Shown in pieces: positions 13,646 through 13,785 of a DNA stretch of 13,785 nt. A model generated the notes under the pieces. The model was not told the DNA's origin. It did no database searches and was given only the letters and a program-made list of their open reading frames with translations. The position numbers and the translations under genes were made by a program. Where the stretch lies: contig JBELMB010000139.1 of NCBI GenBank assembly GCA_042088665.1, positions 1 through 13,785 of the forward strand, written 5' to 3'. The stretch's first letter is position 1; each line of letters begins with the position of its first letter. This stretch comes from JBELMB01 sp042088665 (GTDB lineage Bacteria > Pseudomonadota > Alphaproteobacteria > Rhodobacterales > Rhodobacteraceae).

Positions 13646-13785
13646 TCAGTCGCGCCACAGCTCGGGGCTGAGCATGACGATCATCGCCAGCAGCTCCAGC
13701 CGCCCCAGAACCATCGCGGCACACAGCACCAGCTTGGCGTCCCAGGCCAGCCCGGACAGGTCGATGTCGGCGCTTGAGGCCACCT
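13646..13785 (-). CDS. trkH: Potassium uptake protein TrkH, C-terminal 45 residues (cut by window edge)
   Basis: The reverse strand from the edge reads VASSADIDLSGLAWDAKLVL followed by CAAMVLGRLELLAMIVMLSP and ELWRD, then TGA. The G-R-L-E-L-L segment and the final P-x-x-W-R are the usual end of TrkH/KtrB-type potassium transporter subunits, where GRLE starts the last membrane helix. TrkH is the inner-membrane ion-conducting subunit, gated by TrkA. In alphaproteobacteria trkA/trkH commonly sit upstream of hfq-hflX, which supports the assignment. Only the C-terminus is visible, so TrkH and TrkG-like forms cannot be separated. Confidence 0.85.
   Translation of the reverse strand, partial: VASSADIDLSGLAWDAKLVLCAAMVLGRLELLAMIVMLSPELWRD

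Overview
The window reads as chromosomal DNA of an alphaproteobacterium, most likely a Rhodobacterales (Roseobacter-type) organism. The support is high GC content, a trkH-hfq-hflX gene order known from alphaproteobacteria, an alphaproteobacterial-type RNase E with a large insertion in the S1 domain and a C-terminal GWW motif, and a ccdA gene close to its Rhodobacter relatives. I see no insertion sequence, phage gene, CRISPR array, tRNA or rRNA. Taxonomy is inferred from protein similarity as I recognise it, not from a search.

Layout. 1-88 holds the start of ccdA (minus strand, cut by the window edge), divergent from a small tusA-like sulfurtransferase gene (182-418, plus). After a gap with no gene comes a minus-strand LuxR-type regulator (695-1591) with a 14-bp palindrome just upstream. 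Next is a compact minus-strand group: an exported DUF2314 protein (2204-2725), a possible 35-residue small protein joined to it by an ATGA overlap (2100-2207), and a VOC/glyoxalase-fold protein (1717-2109). A strong intrinsic terminator (2806-2832) ends the largest gene, rne (2902-6810, minus), which encodes a 1302-residue RNase E. Upstream of rne lie 707 bp with no convincing gene, probably mostly its long untranslated leader. A 9-bp inverted repeat there can cover the rne ribosome binding site.

7518-8390 (minus) encodes a beta-hydroxyacid dehydrogenase of the 3-hydroxyisobutyrate dehydrogenase / tartronate semialdehyde reductase type. It is divergent from a translationally coupled plus-strand pair: a membrane-anchored penicillin-acylase-family Ntn hydrolase (8492-10972) and an APH-fold phosphotransferase (10969-11865). 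The right end, on the minus strand, is trkH (3' end only, 13646-13785), hfq (13237-13476) and hflX (11966-13240), the last two overlapping by 4 bp.

Functional picture. Two central players of post-transcriptional control, RNase E and Hfq, are in the same window but not in one transcription unit. Both have structured leaders that look suited to feedback control: the RBS-pairing repeat before rne and a perfect 7-bp hairpin before hfq. HflX, a ribosome-splitting GTPase, is coupled to hfq. The remaining genes are housekeeping or accessory metabolism (sulfur transfer, cytochrome c maturation, acid dehydrogenation, amide hydrolysis). I found no new multi-gene system I could defend. The most interesting items are the rne leader, the roughly 440-residue acidic insertion in the S1 domain of RNase E, the LuxR protein with an altered ligand pocket, and the ATGA-coupled small ORF.
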